A stretch of 64,000 nt of DNA from positions 62,001-126,000 of the forward strand of contig JAGPNK010000014.1 in assembly GCA_020746835.1 (NCBI GenBank). Reading direction: 5' to 3'. Below are positions 1-11,177 of the stretch, in pieces (the stretch's first letter is position 1; each line of letters opens with the position of its first letter). The notes beneath the pieces are model-generated. The model had not been told where the DNA came from and did not search any database. It saw nothing but the letters and a program-made list of their open reading frames with translations. Made by a program: the position numbers and the translations under genes. This stretch comes from Stachybotrys elegans. Its lineage: Eukaryota; Ascomycota; Sordariomycetes; Hypocreales; Stachybotryaceae.

Positions 1-655
1 GGTCAAGACGATATATTGATGCGCCTTTCTTTCCGTATCGATTGATGAACTGAACGGACCTTGTGCCTCTGCCGGTCCATCCCACAGTCTCTCCAGACTT
101 GGAAGCTTTGGCTGCTGGGAATGTGTATAATGACTTTCCAAGATCAGGATCGGAATTCAAGAACGCTTCATCATCGGAATAAGCATCAGTAACGGAATCG
201 GAATCGGAATCGCCATCACTTATAAACAAGCTGCTGTCGCCATCATCATCAGACTCAATAGATGGTCTAATGCTTTGATCCCTTTTTCTTCTTTTGTTTT
301 TCTCATCCTTGCGCTTCTTGTTGTCATTCTTCCCTGCTTCATCCTGATTCTTTTTATCTTCGTTCACCCCTTTTCCTTTCGTACCGTCGGCATTCTCCCC
401 GGCTGTACCGCTGCTTTCGGCATGGGATGAGCCTGCAGGAGACGTCGATGAAACACCAGCGCTATCACCGCGCTCTTCTTCATCGGGACCATCTATATTC
501 ATAGCTTGCCATTCCTGTTCCGGAATAGCTTCTAAGCTCTGATCATCCTTCGCGAGAGCCTCATTAACTTTCTCTACCAAAGCCTCTTGTCCTTGCTGCT
601 GTTTGAGCTTATTCAGTCGTCGTTGGAGAAGCTTGCGACGATTATCGGCAGGCAT
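1..655 (-). CDS. Uncharacterised acidic/basic protein, N-terminal 218 residues (runs off window start)
   Basis: An open frame starts at the ATG at 655-653 and continues without a stop to base 1, so the C-terminus is outside the window. The N-terminus is basic and helical (RRKLLQRRLNKLKQQQ). It is followed by a Ser/Gly/Glu-rich linker, a lysine/arginine block near residues 104-125 that looks like a nuclear localisation signal, and an aspartate/serine-rich acidic stretch (DSDSDS near residue 148). The last visible part (GWTGRGTRSVQFINRYG) looks like the start of a folded domain. I do not recognise the family. The composition suggests a nuclear protein, which is inference. It is divergently arranged with the cyclin gene at 1141, sharing a 485-bp intergenic region. 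Confidence 0.6.
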   Translation of the reverse strand, partial: MPADNRRKLLQRRLNKLKQQQGQEALVEKVNEALAKDDQSLEAIPEQEWQAMNIDGPDEEERGDSAGVSSTSPAGSSHAESSGTAGENADGTKGKGVNEDKKNQDEAGKNDNKKRKDEKNKRRKRDQSIRPSIESDDDGDSSLFISDGDSDSDSVTDAYSDDEAFLNSDPDLGKSLYTFPAAKASKSGETVGWTGRGTRSVQFINRYGKKGASIYRLD

Positions 656-779
656 TGTGAAAGGTTTTCAGTGAGATAATCAATATAGTGACTTGGCTAT
701 AGAGTTTGGAAGTGGTGAGATGGGTGAGAGAGTATGGATGGACTGAAGGTGAGCGAGTAGTGGTCTTAAATACATCTGA

Positions 780-905
780 ATGGGCTCAGAATTGGGCCAC
801 AGTGAGCCCTGTTCTAGGCCTCATGGCTTATATATGTTATTATACATGTCCCTTTTCAGGGTTCTCTTATACTCTGTGTCCAGAAATGGGCCCACGTAAG
901 GCACG
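780..905. promoter_or_regulatory. TTGGGCC/TGGGCCC motif cluster in a divergent promoter
   Basis: Between the gene ending at base 1 and the cyclin gene lie several related words: GGGCTCAGAATTGGGCCAC near 783-801, GAGCCCTGTTCTAGGCC, and GAAATGGGCCCAC near 883-895. The same word family recurs upstream of many other accessory genes in this window (see findings). A regulatory function is inference. Confidence 0.3.
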
Positions 906-1140
906 GATGCATCCAAATACAACAAAGGAAGTCACCTTTAACAGTACGTACAGTACTGTACATGTAAGCAGTATATATTACATCCTGTGTATATACAGCC
1001 CAGTATTCATGTATGTATTCTTAACCAGCAATTAACCAAGGGTGTCATTTGCCAATCCTCCAGATTGCTTCGAGCATACATGTTAATATACTGTTACAGT
1101 ACATATAATCATAACAACCTTGCTCAGAACTTCTTACACA

Positions 1141-1728
1141 ATGCTCAATGATTTAGCCCTTCGCCAATTACTTCGTCAACCTGTCGACAGGTCCATGATA
1201 TCATATATCGCGAACTTCTCCTTCCTTGTAATACAATGTGATTGGGCAAGAGACTCATCCAAATCCATTGGCCTCCATCTTTCAGACGCCACGTCAACTC
1301 GACCTGAGATACCAGCATATTCATATGATTCTGTACCCTCTCTTGAGAGTTTTATCGGTCATCTTGTTATCAAATCTGGAGCTTCAGTCTCAGTTGTCAT
1401 GGGGGTCCTTGTCTATCTCAGAAGGCTAGGAAGAATCCAACCTCGCACCGGCAGTATATACACCATATATCACCAAATGTTCCTGGCCTGTCTTATTCTA
1501 TCGGCAAAGTATCTGAATGATATTTCTCCCCTGAACAGACACTGGGCGTATTACAGCACGATGAGGCTCCCTAGTGGGGTATTTGGATTCACTCTGCGTG
1601 ATATCAATTCAATAGAGATGTCTGTAATTAGCCTATTGGATTGGGATCTTCGAATCACGATGGATGAGCTGTATATAGTTTCTGGGCCTTTACTTGCTCC
1701 AATTCGCACCTCCATCCGGAAGCGCTAG
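1141..1728 (+). CDS. PHO85-type (Pcl1/Pcl2-like) cyclin, short form
   Basis: A 195-residue single-exon protein from the first in-frame ATG at 1141. The core matches the cyclin box of PCL1/PCL2-class cyclins, which activate the Pho85/PhoA cyclin-dependent kinase: SLESFIGHLVIKSG, the hallmark helix FLACLILSAKYLND, then SPLNRHWAYYS, and DINSIEMSVISLLDWDLRI before the last helix. These cyclins usually act in the nucleus and cytosol in cell-cycle start, polarity or phosphate responses; the target here is unknown. The protein is shorter than typical Pcl cyclins because it lacks a long C-terminal tail and has only about 75 residues before the cyclin box. No frame break is visible. It is close enough to the family that the class is fairly sure, but not the orthologue. 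Confidence 0.65.
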   Translation: MLNDLALRQLLRQPVDRSMISYIANFSFLVIQCDWARDSSKSIGLHLSDATSTRPEIPAYSYDSVPSLESFIGHLVIKSGASVSVVMGVLVYLRRLGRIQPRTGSIYTIYHQMFLACLILSAKYLNDISPLNRHWAYYSTMRLPSGVFGFTLRDINSIEMSVISLLDWDLRITMDELYIVSGPLLAPIRTSIRKR

Positions 1729-2345
1729 AATAGACTTGAGGCATAAGCTTGGGAAAGCTGACTACATTTTTTATTTATTATATAAGTGAACCAGTGTTGG
1801 CATTTTCATATTTCACTCTGAGCATAGGAAGCTGATGAATTGCCTTAGTCATCGAAAGCAGAGAAATGAAAACAATAAAAAATAAGGAATATATAGTCAT
1901 TCAATGTACAATCTGTAACGAGATCGATGATCCAAAGCCAAACACATAAGTTATCTATTCATTTGCTTGAAATATGCCTCTATTGGATGGATCAGTCTCC
2001 CCCTCTCCAGTTCCTCTATCAATGGATGCTGGTGATGGTGCCATTGACCTTCGTATATGAACAAGCCTCGGCTTAGAAGTCAGACCATAGTTGGCAAAGC
2101 GCGTTTTAGGTGAGCATTCGATTGATTCCATAGTATGCGGTTCTCCCTCGTTACTTTTGTGGCCATCCTCATGGGGACGGAGGTAAGAAAAGAAAAAGAA
2201 GCACATGACAGGAGTATTGAGCCTATAAAGAGTACAACGACACAATTCAATAGTAACTATTCTCACGTATGTATAACATGAAGGTTTATATACATTACAG
2301 GACATAGTGCATACTTATCACAAAATAAATCCGTGAATTCAACCC

Positions 2346-2510
2346 CTATGTTCCCAAAGTTGGCCCAACGTCCGTAGCTGAGTAATAGTTAGACCTCTCC
2401 TGATTTGGAATACAGTGGGACAAATCAGGGACCTTGCAAAACCTGTCCCAGATTACACACCGTGGTACCCACAATGAGCCTGGAACTGGGACCCAGGCAA
2501 TGCTGCTAAG
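2346..2510. promoter_or_regulatory. TGGGAC/GTCCCA motif cluster upstream of the 2693 gene
   Basis: Within 165 bp there are TTCCCAAAGTTGGCCCAACG, AGTGGGACAAATCAGGGACC, CCTGTCCCAG and CTGGAACTGGGACCCAGG. This is one instance of the recurrent upstream word family discussed in the findings. It ends about 180 bp before the ATG at 2693. Confidence 0.3.
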
Positions 2511-2692
2511 CTATAGCTTCCCAACTGGATGTATTTAAGGTTGATCAAGTTCAAATTTCAGGCTGAGGATTGTTTCAATCTAAGAATCATCGTCACTTCT
2601 TTCACGAAATACTTGCAATAATCTATCAATAGCCCACTTTGGCATCTCAACTTATTCCCAAGCTGGTCCAAGACAGCGATACAGTCATCGAA

Positions 2693-3178
2693 ATGACGCA
2701 GGAGCAAAAGAATATCCAGACAGCTATTAATGATAGCTCCAAGTTTCTAAGTATTCAGACGAAACTTTTTGAAGTAATGCATTTGCTGCAGAGTGCATAC
2801 GAAGAGTCTAGCAAGCATCGATGCTATTCGAGGGACTTCGAGATAGCATACTGGCAAGAAAACCAAAAGCTCAAGGAGGCCATCAGCGCAAACAAGCAGC
2901 TGGCCCAGCAACTCGAAGAACGGACTTTCGGCTCGGCTTACTGCCGACCTAAACAAAACGCAGAAGGCTTCCGTTTTGAGCCATTTCCCATAGTCTTCGA
3001 TTCTCCAGAAGGAGAGAGCGTTGCAGAGACCCCAGTGCCTGATATTTGGTTGACTGAGGACGATGGAATGACTACAAAAGTCTGCGACAATGAAGATGAA
3101 GAGCGGCATAGTATCAAGCTAGAATCGAGCGAGGAGGAGGAGCTAAGGGAGTTGGAAAAGTATATTAGGCTGAACTAG
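2693..3178 (+). CDS. Small coiled-coil protein of unknown function
   Basis: A 161-residue frame from the first in-frame ATG (2693) to the stop at 3178. Upstream codons are open back to 2639 but contain no ATG, so an additional 5' exon cannot be excluded. The first ~85 residues are helical and heptad-like (MTQEQKNIQTAIND, KLKEAISANKQLAQQLEER). The C-terminal 60 residues are acidic (SEEEELRELEKYI). I recognise no domain. Codon use looks coding and the antisense frame has no better explanation. Its upstream region carries the TGGGAC motif cluster also found before other accessory genes here. Confidence 0.4.
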   Translation: MTQEQKNIQTAINDSSKFLSIQTKLFEVMHLLQSAYEESSKHRCYSRDFEIAYWQENQKLKEAISANKQLAQQLEERTFGSAYCRPKQNAEGFRFEPFPIVFDSPEGESVAETPVPDIWLTEDDGMTTKVCDNEDEERHSIKLESSEEEELRELEKYIRLN

Positions 3179-3517
3179 AAGTTCAGGTATATTCGTTGGC
3201 CAATGGTCTGGTATCAGTAGTATCAGCAGACTATTCCCTGAAACCAATGATAGAATAACTACTCAACTTGCCCCTATTGACCAAACTTTTCATTTATAGA
3301 CCAATGTATTGTCATCCCATTATTTAATTCTCTCTAACCCTCAAGTTAAAAGCTCTGTTATGTATTATAATGAAGAACTCATACATGGTCAGAGTCAGGC
3401 GGGAGTTAGTTGCACGGAATCATGTGAACACCGCTCTGTAGTAAATGGATATATAACCGGCGCTAGTACCATATAAAATCTAGTCACTTGCGTCTGTCCC
3501 CGCATCCATCAAGCATT

Positions 3518-4162
3518 TTACATCTTCTGCCTCTTCCCAGCTGTTCCGGTCACGTCTGGCGAAAGTGCGCGCTTGCGAGGACTACCCGGAGGGGTATCGC
3601 CATCCTTTTGCAGTTCTGTGGTACCCATTGTGAGATGCTTAGTCTCCCCAAAATCCGGTGAGCCATTCGAGCGACTTCCGTAGAAAGCAGTATTCGCGCT
3701 ATGGCTTTGCCGGCGGGGAGGAGGGGGGGTGGAGTCCATTGACGGGGCCGAGGTGTCGTGCTTTCCGATGTACTGAACCCTGAGTTTGATGTTGACAAGC
3801 CCAAGTTTTCGGGGAGTAAAAGCAAGCTTTACTCGTCCATCATCCGCCGGACGATGAATGTCTGCCTTGTACTTGAACGTCTCTGAAATAGAACGGGCTT
3901 TCATCGAGCATCGAGTATTTCGTAGTATAAGAAGTGCATCGCCCTGGTTCTCTTTATCTTCAAGCACAGTGTTATAATTCGATCCAATCTCCGAGGCTCT
4001 CTCCTATACCATGTCAGCCGGGGTATACCGTCCAAGTAAAGGGCTGCCAACACGTACGTCAAATATCTCAGTGACTTCGTCAAGAATGGCTGGGCCATCA
4101 AGCTGGCTAGCCATATCAGGAGCAGGGGACGGTGTATTTCGCTCTGTAGGAGAGGAAACCAT
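3518..4162 (-). CDS. Uncharacterised nuclear-type protein, two exons
   Basis: Exon 1 is 4162-4058 (35 codons from ATG, ending in TEIFD). The intron is 4057-4004 (GTACGT donor, GCTGAC branch, TATAG acceptor). Exon 2 is 4003-3518. The product is 196 residues. The N-terminal third is helical (SQLDGPAILDEVTEIF). The middle (FKYKADIHRPADDGRVKLAF, then KLGLVNIKLRVQYIG) alternates like a beta-rich fold. The C-terminal 60 residues are Ser/Pro-rich, with SPRKRALSP and a terminal GKRQKM that resembles a nuclear localisation signal. I do not recognise the family. The clean splice signals and the frame preserved across the junction argue for a real gene. Confidence 0.6.
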
Positions 4163-6797
4163 GGTTGTTGCCGATATGCGGGAAATTTTTGTCTAAGAAC
4201 CTACTAGAAGTTTGGATGATTGAGGGAACGAGATGGTATGGCAGTATAAGCCATTCGTGAGAGTATCGGGCCTTATATGGACTTGCTTTGTTGCAAGGAT
4301 CCATCCTTCCATTGCGCTGACGTCTTGATCTGCACACCAGTAGTGGAGCAACCAGTGATGTGCCTCACGACGTTCCTTGTCTGCGGGATGTCTGCCTCGT
4401 AAGTCGGCCGCAGCTCCAAGTGACTCGTGATCACATCATTCATCATCGGATCAAATCTAGAGCTAGCATAGCCACCTCCTCATACTCCCCGTAAGCATGA
4501 AGATACCATCTTACCCGAGTGATCCCTGGATATACGATGACCGGCGTTGCCTTTCACGGCGAGATGGGTTTAGGGGGCCACGCAAGCCTGGCAACCCCAG
4601 CACGCTTTACGGATTTAGAACTTCGTCATGACGGGGACCACTCGGATCACAGGCTCTCGCAGACTACATTCCTATCCGGGTAGCTCGTATAGGGCTATGC
4701 TGTGTTCTCCCGAAGCCAGCGCCGACGGGATTTCCGGACAGGAGCCTTCGGGAGGCAAGGATCTTCTTTTTGGACCACATAGAGAATAGTACACCACGGC
4801 TGTGAGGCGGCGGATGCTCCCATAACCAGAACTCAGCCCAGTGTAAGCTGGTGCCTTAAGTTCTTGATCTATTTTGGTGGCAAACTGAGGTGTCACTGTT
4901 GCATGTTCACGAATATGAAAGGACGCACTTGTCTCTACCACTTCTCACTATTTTCCCCTATCTCCGCCATCATCTTTATCATACATTCTACAGCAGGCAC
5001 TGCCAAGCATGAATTCACCCGAGCCATCAAACAATGGCCCCGCCACCGAGTTTGCCTTTCTACTTCGGTCTCTTCAGAACGATATTCAATGTAAATCATG
5101 TCTTTGGGGATTCAGCTAATGGGTTCTAGGTACATATATGATCGCGGTCACGAATAAGTTCACAGGCACAACGGTTTTATGTTTCAACAATCCTCCTTTC
5201 AAATCTGACCTATTTTATCCCGCCTGCTACACGCCTCATGACCTCCTGCTATACAGGCTTTCTAGCCTTCTTCGCCTTCTGTGGGGGCGACTTCTGCTCC
5301 TCAAGTAACTATACTTTGTCTCTCCCTCTTTAGCCAGCAGCTTATTGCTCTTCTCAGGCCTCGACTCTTTATATCCCCAAGACTCGCTAATCTTCTAGTT
5401 AATCCATTGAATATTCAAGGAAACCTTGGGCTAATGCAGTGCCAACAGCGGGCTCTACAGCCAAGCTAAGGTCCTCAACTCGGAGGACGAGTTGCCTTAC
5501 TTTGTCATTGTATGCTTATGTGTTATAGGGCTTTTATTGAGGTTGCTGCGATCCCCGCCAGGAATTGCACACCTTATTCACGGTTTTTAGTCAGGTTGCG
5601 TTTTGGCATTGTTAGTCATCGGCAAGACTTTCGACAAGCATTTCATGAAGCTCTCCGCATGCATACTGCTTCCCCTGACTTAGCTGCACCATACACTCCT
5701 TCTTCTCATTGTTAAGTTATTTTCTCATTACGTCATAGTGCCTTCTCCAAGCTTCTAATCAACTACTACTATGGTAAAGCAGTTATTCTTGAAAACTCAT
5801 ATCATGATAAGTTTCGTGACAACAATATGGAAAGCAATGCTATAAACTCTATCGTTGCAAAAGCTATGAACAACCAAGACAGAGATATAGGTGTCCATCT
5901 TCACACCCTATAAGTAGAAGACTGATAAACTAACCTCATATAGAGAGACTGTGGCGGCGACGACACTATGGGGTTACGCTGCCGTAACGACTTTTAAAAC
6001 GGTTAGGACGCTGAAGCCGAGAACGCCAATGTCAATACATTTGCTAATGAACTTGCCGGAATCACCTACCATTGCCAGAAAGTGGTTGATGAAGGAATGA
6101 CAACAGCGTGGGCAATGACTTATGTGATAAAATGATGGACTATTCCGAGTAATGCCTGCCCCTATCTATTAGTTCAATATGTTCCTAGAATATAGTTGAC
6201 GCTTCTATCGGACAGTTCACCTCACAAAATCGATGACACAATATCTAACGACGAGATCGAACCTAGTCGGAGTATTCCTATAGCACATATTCAACAAGTT
6301 GACAGAACAATGGCGAACCTACAAGAACTCGACAGAGAGCTGCTGACCTAAAGGAGAGAAGTCTTGCCTCCGCCCTGAACAATGTCTGCCAATCTGTTCG
6401 CTCTAAGAATAGACGAATTATACCACCAATACAAGCCTTCGACCGTTCGCAATCTAGGTTTCAAGACACTACGAAGAACTTGGGACTCAACAATAAGCCA
6501 GGGTAATATAAATCTATCAACCAATGGCTCACATCGAACCAGGTAATGCCCCTCTCCGTCATTTATTATTTATTATCCGAAGATATACTTAGTGTCTTGG
6601 AAACGGCGAGGGCGAAGCGTGATGGTTGGCCTACGACAAAAAGGCATAGTCTCCACGAGGCAGCCTGCTCAACGAGCTCTTCTTTCATAATCGAAGAAGA
6701 GCTCTAGGTTTAGTGAAACTTTAATGGCGTTATGGGGAAAAAAGGCTCAACCCGCCAAGGTAGCATACTATTTTTTCCAAAATTAACTCTTGGTACA
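4163..6797. other. Gene-poor stretch with no supported gene
   Basis: I see no frame with convincing protein features in these 2.6 kb. A 43-codon frame from the ATG at 4498 is the only short ORF with reasonable composition and stops at 4629. From about 5100 to 6700 both strands are broken by frequent stops and look like decayed sequence of unknown origin. A near-perfect hairpin (GAGCTCTTCTTTC / GAAGAAGAGCTC, six-base loop) sits at 6674-6704 with no adjacent gene end to explain it. Confidence 0.4.
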
Positions 6798-7355
6798 CTA
6801 TATTGAAGGCGACGCTCGTCGTCTTATTCGAGAGCTATCCATAAAACCCGCTACTGGGCAGCGATGATGCTTGATCTGCAGAAACCATTCAGACCCATAT
6901 GGGAATTCAACTTTGGCATTATGAATCGGCGACGGACCCCCATTGTAAAATAGCACTAACGTGCGATTCTCATGTGGCAGCAGAAGCCGGAGCATATCGT
7001 CAAGGTTTGTGTTTAGAATTCCAGCTCCCACATGTACACTAAAGCCCCGAAACTTTACTTCAGCGCGGTCTTCGTCGAAGTTGCTGGAGCAAAGAGCACC
7101 AAGAAGCCGTTCCATTCCCTCCCCGCGAATTTGACAGCGATCGAACATGTACTTGGAATGCAGCTCAGGGTTTCCTTTCCAGAAGCGCTTTCGGTCTCGG
7201 TAACGTGCTGGCAAAGACTCAGGCGTGACTACGTCGTAAAGGCGCTTTCCCTTCGGCCGGAAAAGCACAAGTGCTACAATAAGGTTTTCCCATTCTGGCT
7301 CATCTGTGTCTGACGCCTGTACTACGCCTGCTGATTGGAATTTTTCTAAGCCACA
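6798..7355 (-). pseudogene. Orphan coding fragment, C-terminal exon or gene remnant
   Basis: A frame open from 7355 to the stop at 6798 has protein-like composition (EPEWENLIVALVLFRPKGKR, LPARYRDRKRFWKGNPEL, LLLPHENRTLVLFYNGGPSP) but no ATG near its start; the first Met is internal. It could be the last exon of a gene whose first exon I cannot place, or a remnant. An in-frame TGA lies just upstream of 7355, and the only in-frame AG (TACAG at about 7311) would still need an upstream exon. No family is recognised. It lies on the strand opposite the lipase gene downstream. Confidence 0.3.
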
Positions 7356-7921
7356 TCATGCTACAAACTCAAGCTACGCACGCTCACATAACACAGCAGC
7401 AGCAGGTGACTAACACTCTCAAACAAAACATGCTGGAGCCCTGGCACGTGACCCAGAAAAGAATGGAATCATGGAAATTCTGCTCTCGTAAACACAACAT
7501 TATTAACATTTATCGTTTTAACTGGTCATTGAGGGGACCACTTGGTCAATCAAACAGCCTGATTTTAGACCTCATGATATCGCTTTCATCATCACTAGTC
7601 AACTGCCTAGCTTGGACTGGCCGCTTGTGAGCCTAATACTAACCAATATATGTGTAGATAAGTCGGCAGAGTGTACCAAAGCAGCCTGGAGATACAAATA
7701 ATTATTAAATTTCCTATCACAAGCCATAACAACCGACTTTCGAATCAAACTTTCGTCCTTCAAACTTAGATTAGATATTACTTTATCCTATTGGCATACT
7801 AAATATTTTCCTCTACTAATGGCATATGGTGGCATTCCTCCAGGCACATAATCAGACCACTGTTCACAACTCAGGATGGTGATACATGGAAGTGCGCTAA
7901 CCCCAAGTCACAGACTGCATT

Positions 7922-7928
7922 TATATAA
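7922..7928 (+). promoter_or_regulatory. TATA-like box of the lipase gene
   Basis: TATATAA lies 120 bp upstream of the lipase ATG at 8048, a plausible distance for a fungal core promoter. The position is the only support. Confidence 0.35.
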
Positions 7929-8047
7929 GGAACCCAGCCTCCGACTAATGGAGATATTATAGGCAAAGGATCACTCGAGCGAAGTAAAACAAGATCTACT
8001 CAACGAATCGCTGCTCAAAGAGACACCGAGCCATCACCCTTGTTCGG

Positions 8048-9694
8048 ATGGATCCGACAACGCATCCCATCGACGCTGGAAATGAGGGTATCCGTAGACT
8101 GCAGGCCGAAGTTTCCCAAATTCGGGCCAGATTCTCAGGCCCGCTCCAGCAGAACTGTCCCATAGTTTTAGGTGACATCCATCCAACAATGGTCTAAAGG
8201 GATATAGTATGGCTGACGAAATGATTTATAGTTCCTGGATTCAGCGGATGGGGACGGCCCCTCCTAGGAACGGTAAACTATTTCGGTGGATTCGAGGACC
8301 TCCCGTTGATTTTGTCTCAACTCGGCTACATCGTTATTGTAGTTCGAATCGGCCCAATCTCTACCAACAGAGAACGGGCTTGCGAGATCTTCGCTCAGCT
8401 CACCAATCCCGGGTAATATTACTCTACATTGCCGAGGAAATCCTGAGGCTAACCTGAATAGGGGATTCGACTTGCCGGGGGCATTACCTGTCACCTTTAT
8501 TCCAGTGAATTTCGGTACTGGGCTGCCAGCCCCGAATCCGGGATTGGTTGCGGCCGCTCAAACCCTCCAAGCGGTGGTCTACGACAGTCCCGGGAACCGC
8601 CTTCCGGCCACCTGGCAATGGGGTCCCAGTAACAGGGTCAACTTTATCTGTCATTCGCAGGGTGGCACAACTATCAGATATCTGATCGAGCTATTATCTG
8701 GAACGAGTGACCCGACCTTGCCACAATTTCTCGGTACTGACCGTCAGCCTTGGGTCAAATCCGTGGTCACTCTAGGCACACCCCACAAAGGCACAACTGT
8801 GACAGAGGTGGTGAATGTGAGTTGTCCGGTCAGAATGCTATCGATGTTAGGCGACATCTAAGTCCTTGGCAGGATCTTCTTCCCCCTGGCGGTTTAGATC
8901 CGCTCATAGATTTCATAACGTCGTGTTCGTTCGAATCGAGAAGTGATAGGATTTACGACCTCCACCTCGATCACTGGGGATTCTTTCGTACCCCAGGACA
9001 GACCTACCAAGCAATGCGTGCGCTAATTGCCCCCACCGTCAACACATGGTGGAATAGCCGCTTCAATGGACTCTATGACAACAGCATTCGAGGTATAAGA
9101 GACCTCGACGGTTTCGCCCCCAGGCCTTCACGGCATATCTATTACTTCACCATGTCTTTCTGTGCAACTCGCCCATTCCCGAAAGATACCCTCACAGCTC
9201 AAGATATCAATGGATTCCTGGCATTATTTCCATTAAATGGATTATGGAATCCGCTGGGGGCATGGGGATATGCTGCGGCACCGTTTCAACCACCTTTAAC
9301 TTGGCTCGGGATCCTCCCGTCACTTTATGCAGCATTGACATGGATCACCAACATGGCAAACCGCCACCTCCAGGGCATGGGGTACTTCTCCCAAGTTCCC
9401 CTACCTGGCACAGAAATACCCCGGCCAGATGTACTCCCACTCATAATGTACCCTGCCTACGCCATGGGAGGACGCAGAACCGTTTTCCCAGGCATTCCAT
9501 TACAGGAGTCCCAGCGCAACGACGGCATCGTTAATACCCTATCCATGGATGGCCCGAGTACAGGACGCGTGAACTATCGAAATTTTGCAACTGCTCCTAC
9601 CGTTGGTAGAGGAATTTATTGGAATTTGGGGACCAATACAACTATTGACCATGCTGACCAAATTGGGGTGTTCACAGATTCTACCACGGTATGA
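8048..9694 (+). CDS. Bacterial-type lipase (family I.5-like alpha/beta hydrolase), four exons
   Basis: The model is exons 8048-8171, 8232-8412, 8462-8816 and 8873-9694, with introns of 60, 49 and 56 nt that carry GTGACA, GTAATA and GTGAGT donors and AG acceptors; GCTGACG and GGCTAAC branch sites are visible in the first two. This gives 493 residues. The oxyanion region reads PIVLVPGFSGWGRPL, followed by GGFEDLPLILSQLGY and GPISTNRERACEIFAQL, the layout of Geobacillus/Staphylococcus triacylglycerol lipases. The nucleophile elbow is CHSQGG (Ser ~167, with Cys in place of the usual first Gly). TPHKGTT follows, NDGIVNT holds the probable Asp (~437), and DHADQIG holds the His (~480). There is no signal peptide, so an intracellular enzyme is likely, unlike most secreted fungal lipases. 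Similarity to a bacterial family suggests ancient transfer, which is inference. Confidence 0.8.
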
Positions 9695-10383
9695 CTTTCG
9701 ATTCATCAATCCCGTTTATCTCTTGGCTACTTCACAATAAATCACCAAGCTGTGCTAACAAATTATGTAGAACCTTGAGGTCCAGGTTATGTACGAATTA
9801 TTTGCAGAGCTTGGAGACCGCCTGCCATAACCTGCTAAACCAGATGCTGGCTCAGTGCAGGCAGGAGGCGAATACAAGCGGCAAACTGCCGAAACGAAGG
9901 TCGGAATACAGATATACAAACTACATGACTAGTCTAAACCTAATAAAACAGATAGTTCCTATACAAAGTCCCAAATAGAGGGGCCGGGTGGGCAACGGGG
10001 CAACCATCACTGTTCACAGAGGCTATTAGTCCTCTCTATTGTTCTTTTTTCATCTCTGTACACACCTTCTCTATCACAGAGGAGCTGGGAAGGGACAGAC
10101 AGTTCAATTAAGAAAGACATCAGCCGGTTTGCCACCTCTGTATAGTGTACGTACTCTTAGATATTCTTGCCCAATCTTGTTATTAGTTCCCTGATATCTT
10201 CGGCAATGAAGTTCTAGATGCCGACAGTCTATTCCCCCTCTTGCCACTCCTGCTATGTACAACTGAGGCTGCCCCATGAACTTGAGCCGGGTTGATTTTG
10301 TGCTCTCGATGGTTGGGTGGGACTATTGAAGAAAGGAGGAATAATTAAGCCAGTTCCAGACTTTCCAGTCCCTACATCAAGTG
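9695..10383. other. Intergenic, no supported gene
   Basis: Short frames here start without context and have no domain. The stretch separates the lipase 3' end from the truncated end of the AKR1 relic. Confidence 0.4.
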
Positions 10384-11177
10384 GCAGTACAGTGTGCGTC
10401 TTGGCGAAGCGGCCAGCTCCGTACTCGATGAGCTTAAGGATGTAGGCCAGATTGCCTTTTACCAGAGCCCAATGCAGGGCCGTGAAATCCTGCTCATCCG
10501 TCTCGTGGACATTAGCGCCCCAGCGCAGGAAGAGGTCGACACACTGGGGGAAGCCCTTGTAGGCAGCCCGCATAAGGGCTGTGTGGCTGTAGCTGTCAAG
10601 CACATTAACCAGAATGCCCTGGTAAAGGAGTAGAATAAGAAGAAGGACATTGCCATTAAAGGTAGAAATATAAAGGGTATTGTAGCCCTGGGCATTAGTG
10701 ATAAGAGGATTGGCGCCGTGCTGTAATAGGAGGTTGACAATGTAGTAGTGGTATCGTTGGGCAGCCCACTAGATTGCAGTGGCGACCGACTCGCCGCCTT
10801 TCTTATTAACTTCAGCTCCATTCTCAAGGAGAAACTTACACATGGCATACTGGTTGTTAATGGCAGCCCACTGAGGAGAAGATTAGCAGGTGCAAAGGAA
10901 ACAAGGAACATGTTGCTTCAAGAATTACATGTAGGGGCGTGATTCCTTCATCGTCGGTATAGGTCGCGTCAACGTTGCCCGCCTCAAAGAACTTCTCCAT
11001 GGCGGCAATGTTACCAAGACGGGCCATCTGCATGATATCGTCCGACGCCTCCTGTCCATCGCCAGGCAAGCTTCCCATCTCCATCTCGTTGTTGAGCTTC
11101 AGTGCTGCGACGGAGGACTTAGAGGCCAGCTAAACAATAGAGGCCAAGGCGGCCGCAGGACTGATAGGGCTGCTCAT
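10384..11177 (-). pseudogene. AKR1: Truncated AKR1 palmitoyltransferase (ankyrin part only), with in-frame stops
   Basis: Reading from the ATG at 11177, the frame gives MSSPISPAAALASIV, then a TAG (11132-11130), then NNEMEMGSLPGDG and DDIMQMARLGNIAAMEKF. A normal intron (10928-10871) follows, then [20 protein letters not shown] and [18 protein letters not shown], and later [20 protein letters not shown] and [20 protein letters not shown]. This is the N-terminal extension plus ankyrin repeats of AKR1-type DHHC S-acyltransferases of the Golgi/endocytic system. A second TAG lies at 10771-10769. The similarity stops after the last repeat near 10390, so the transmembrane and DHHC-CRD parts are absent. 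Both stops could be CAG to TAG changes, as C-to-T (RIP-like) mutation would produce. It is a dead partial duplicate; the functional AKR1 must be elsewhere. Confidence 0.8.

Noticed and set aside
706..1035. 109-codon plus frame in the divergent promoter
   Set aside because: No ATG at its start and no protein character; it overlaps the motif-rich intergenic region.
6674..6704. GAGCTCTTCTTTC hairpin as a terminator or regulatory RNA
   Set aside because: There is no adjacent gene end, and fungal transcription does not use such hairpin terminators; recorded only as a curiosity.
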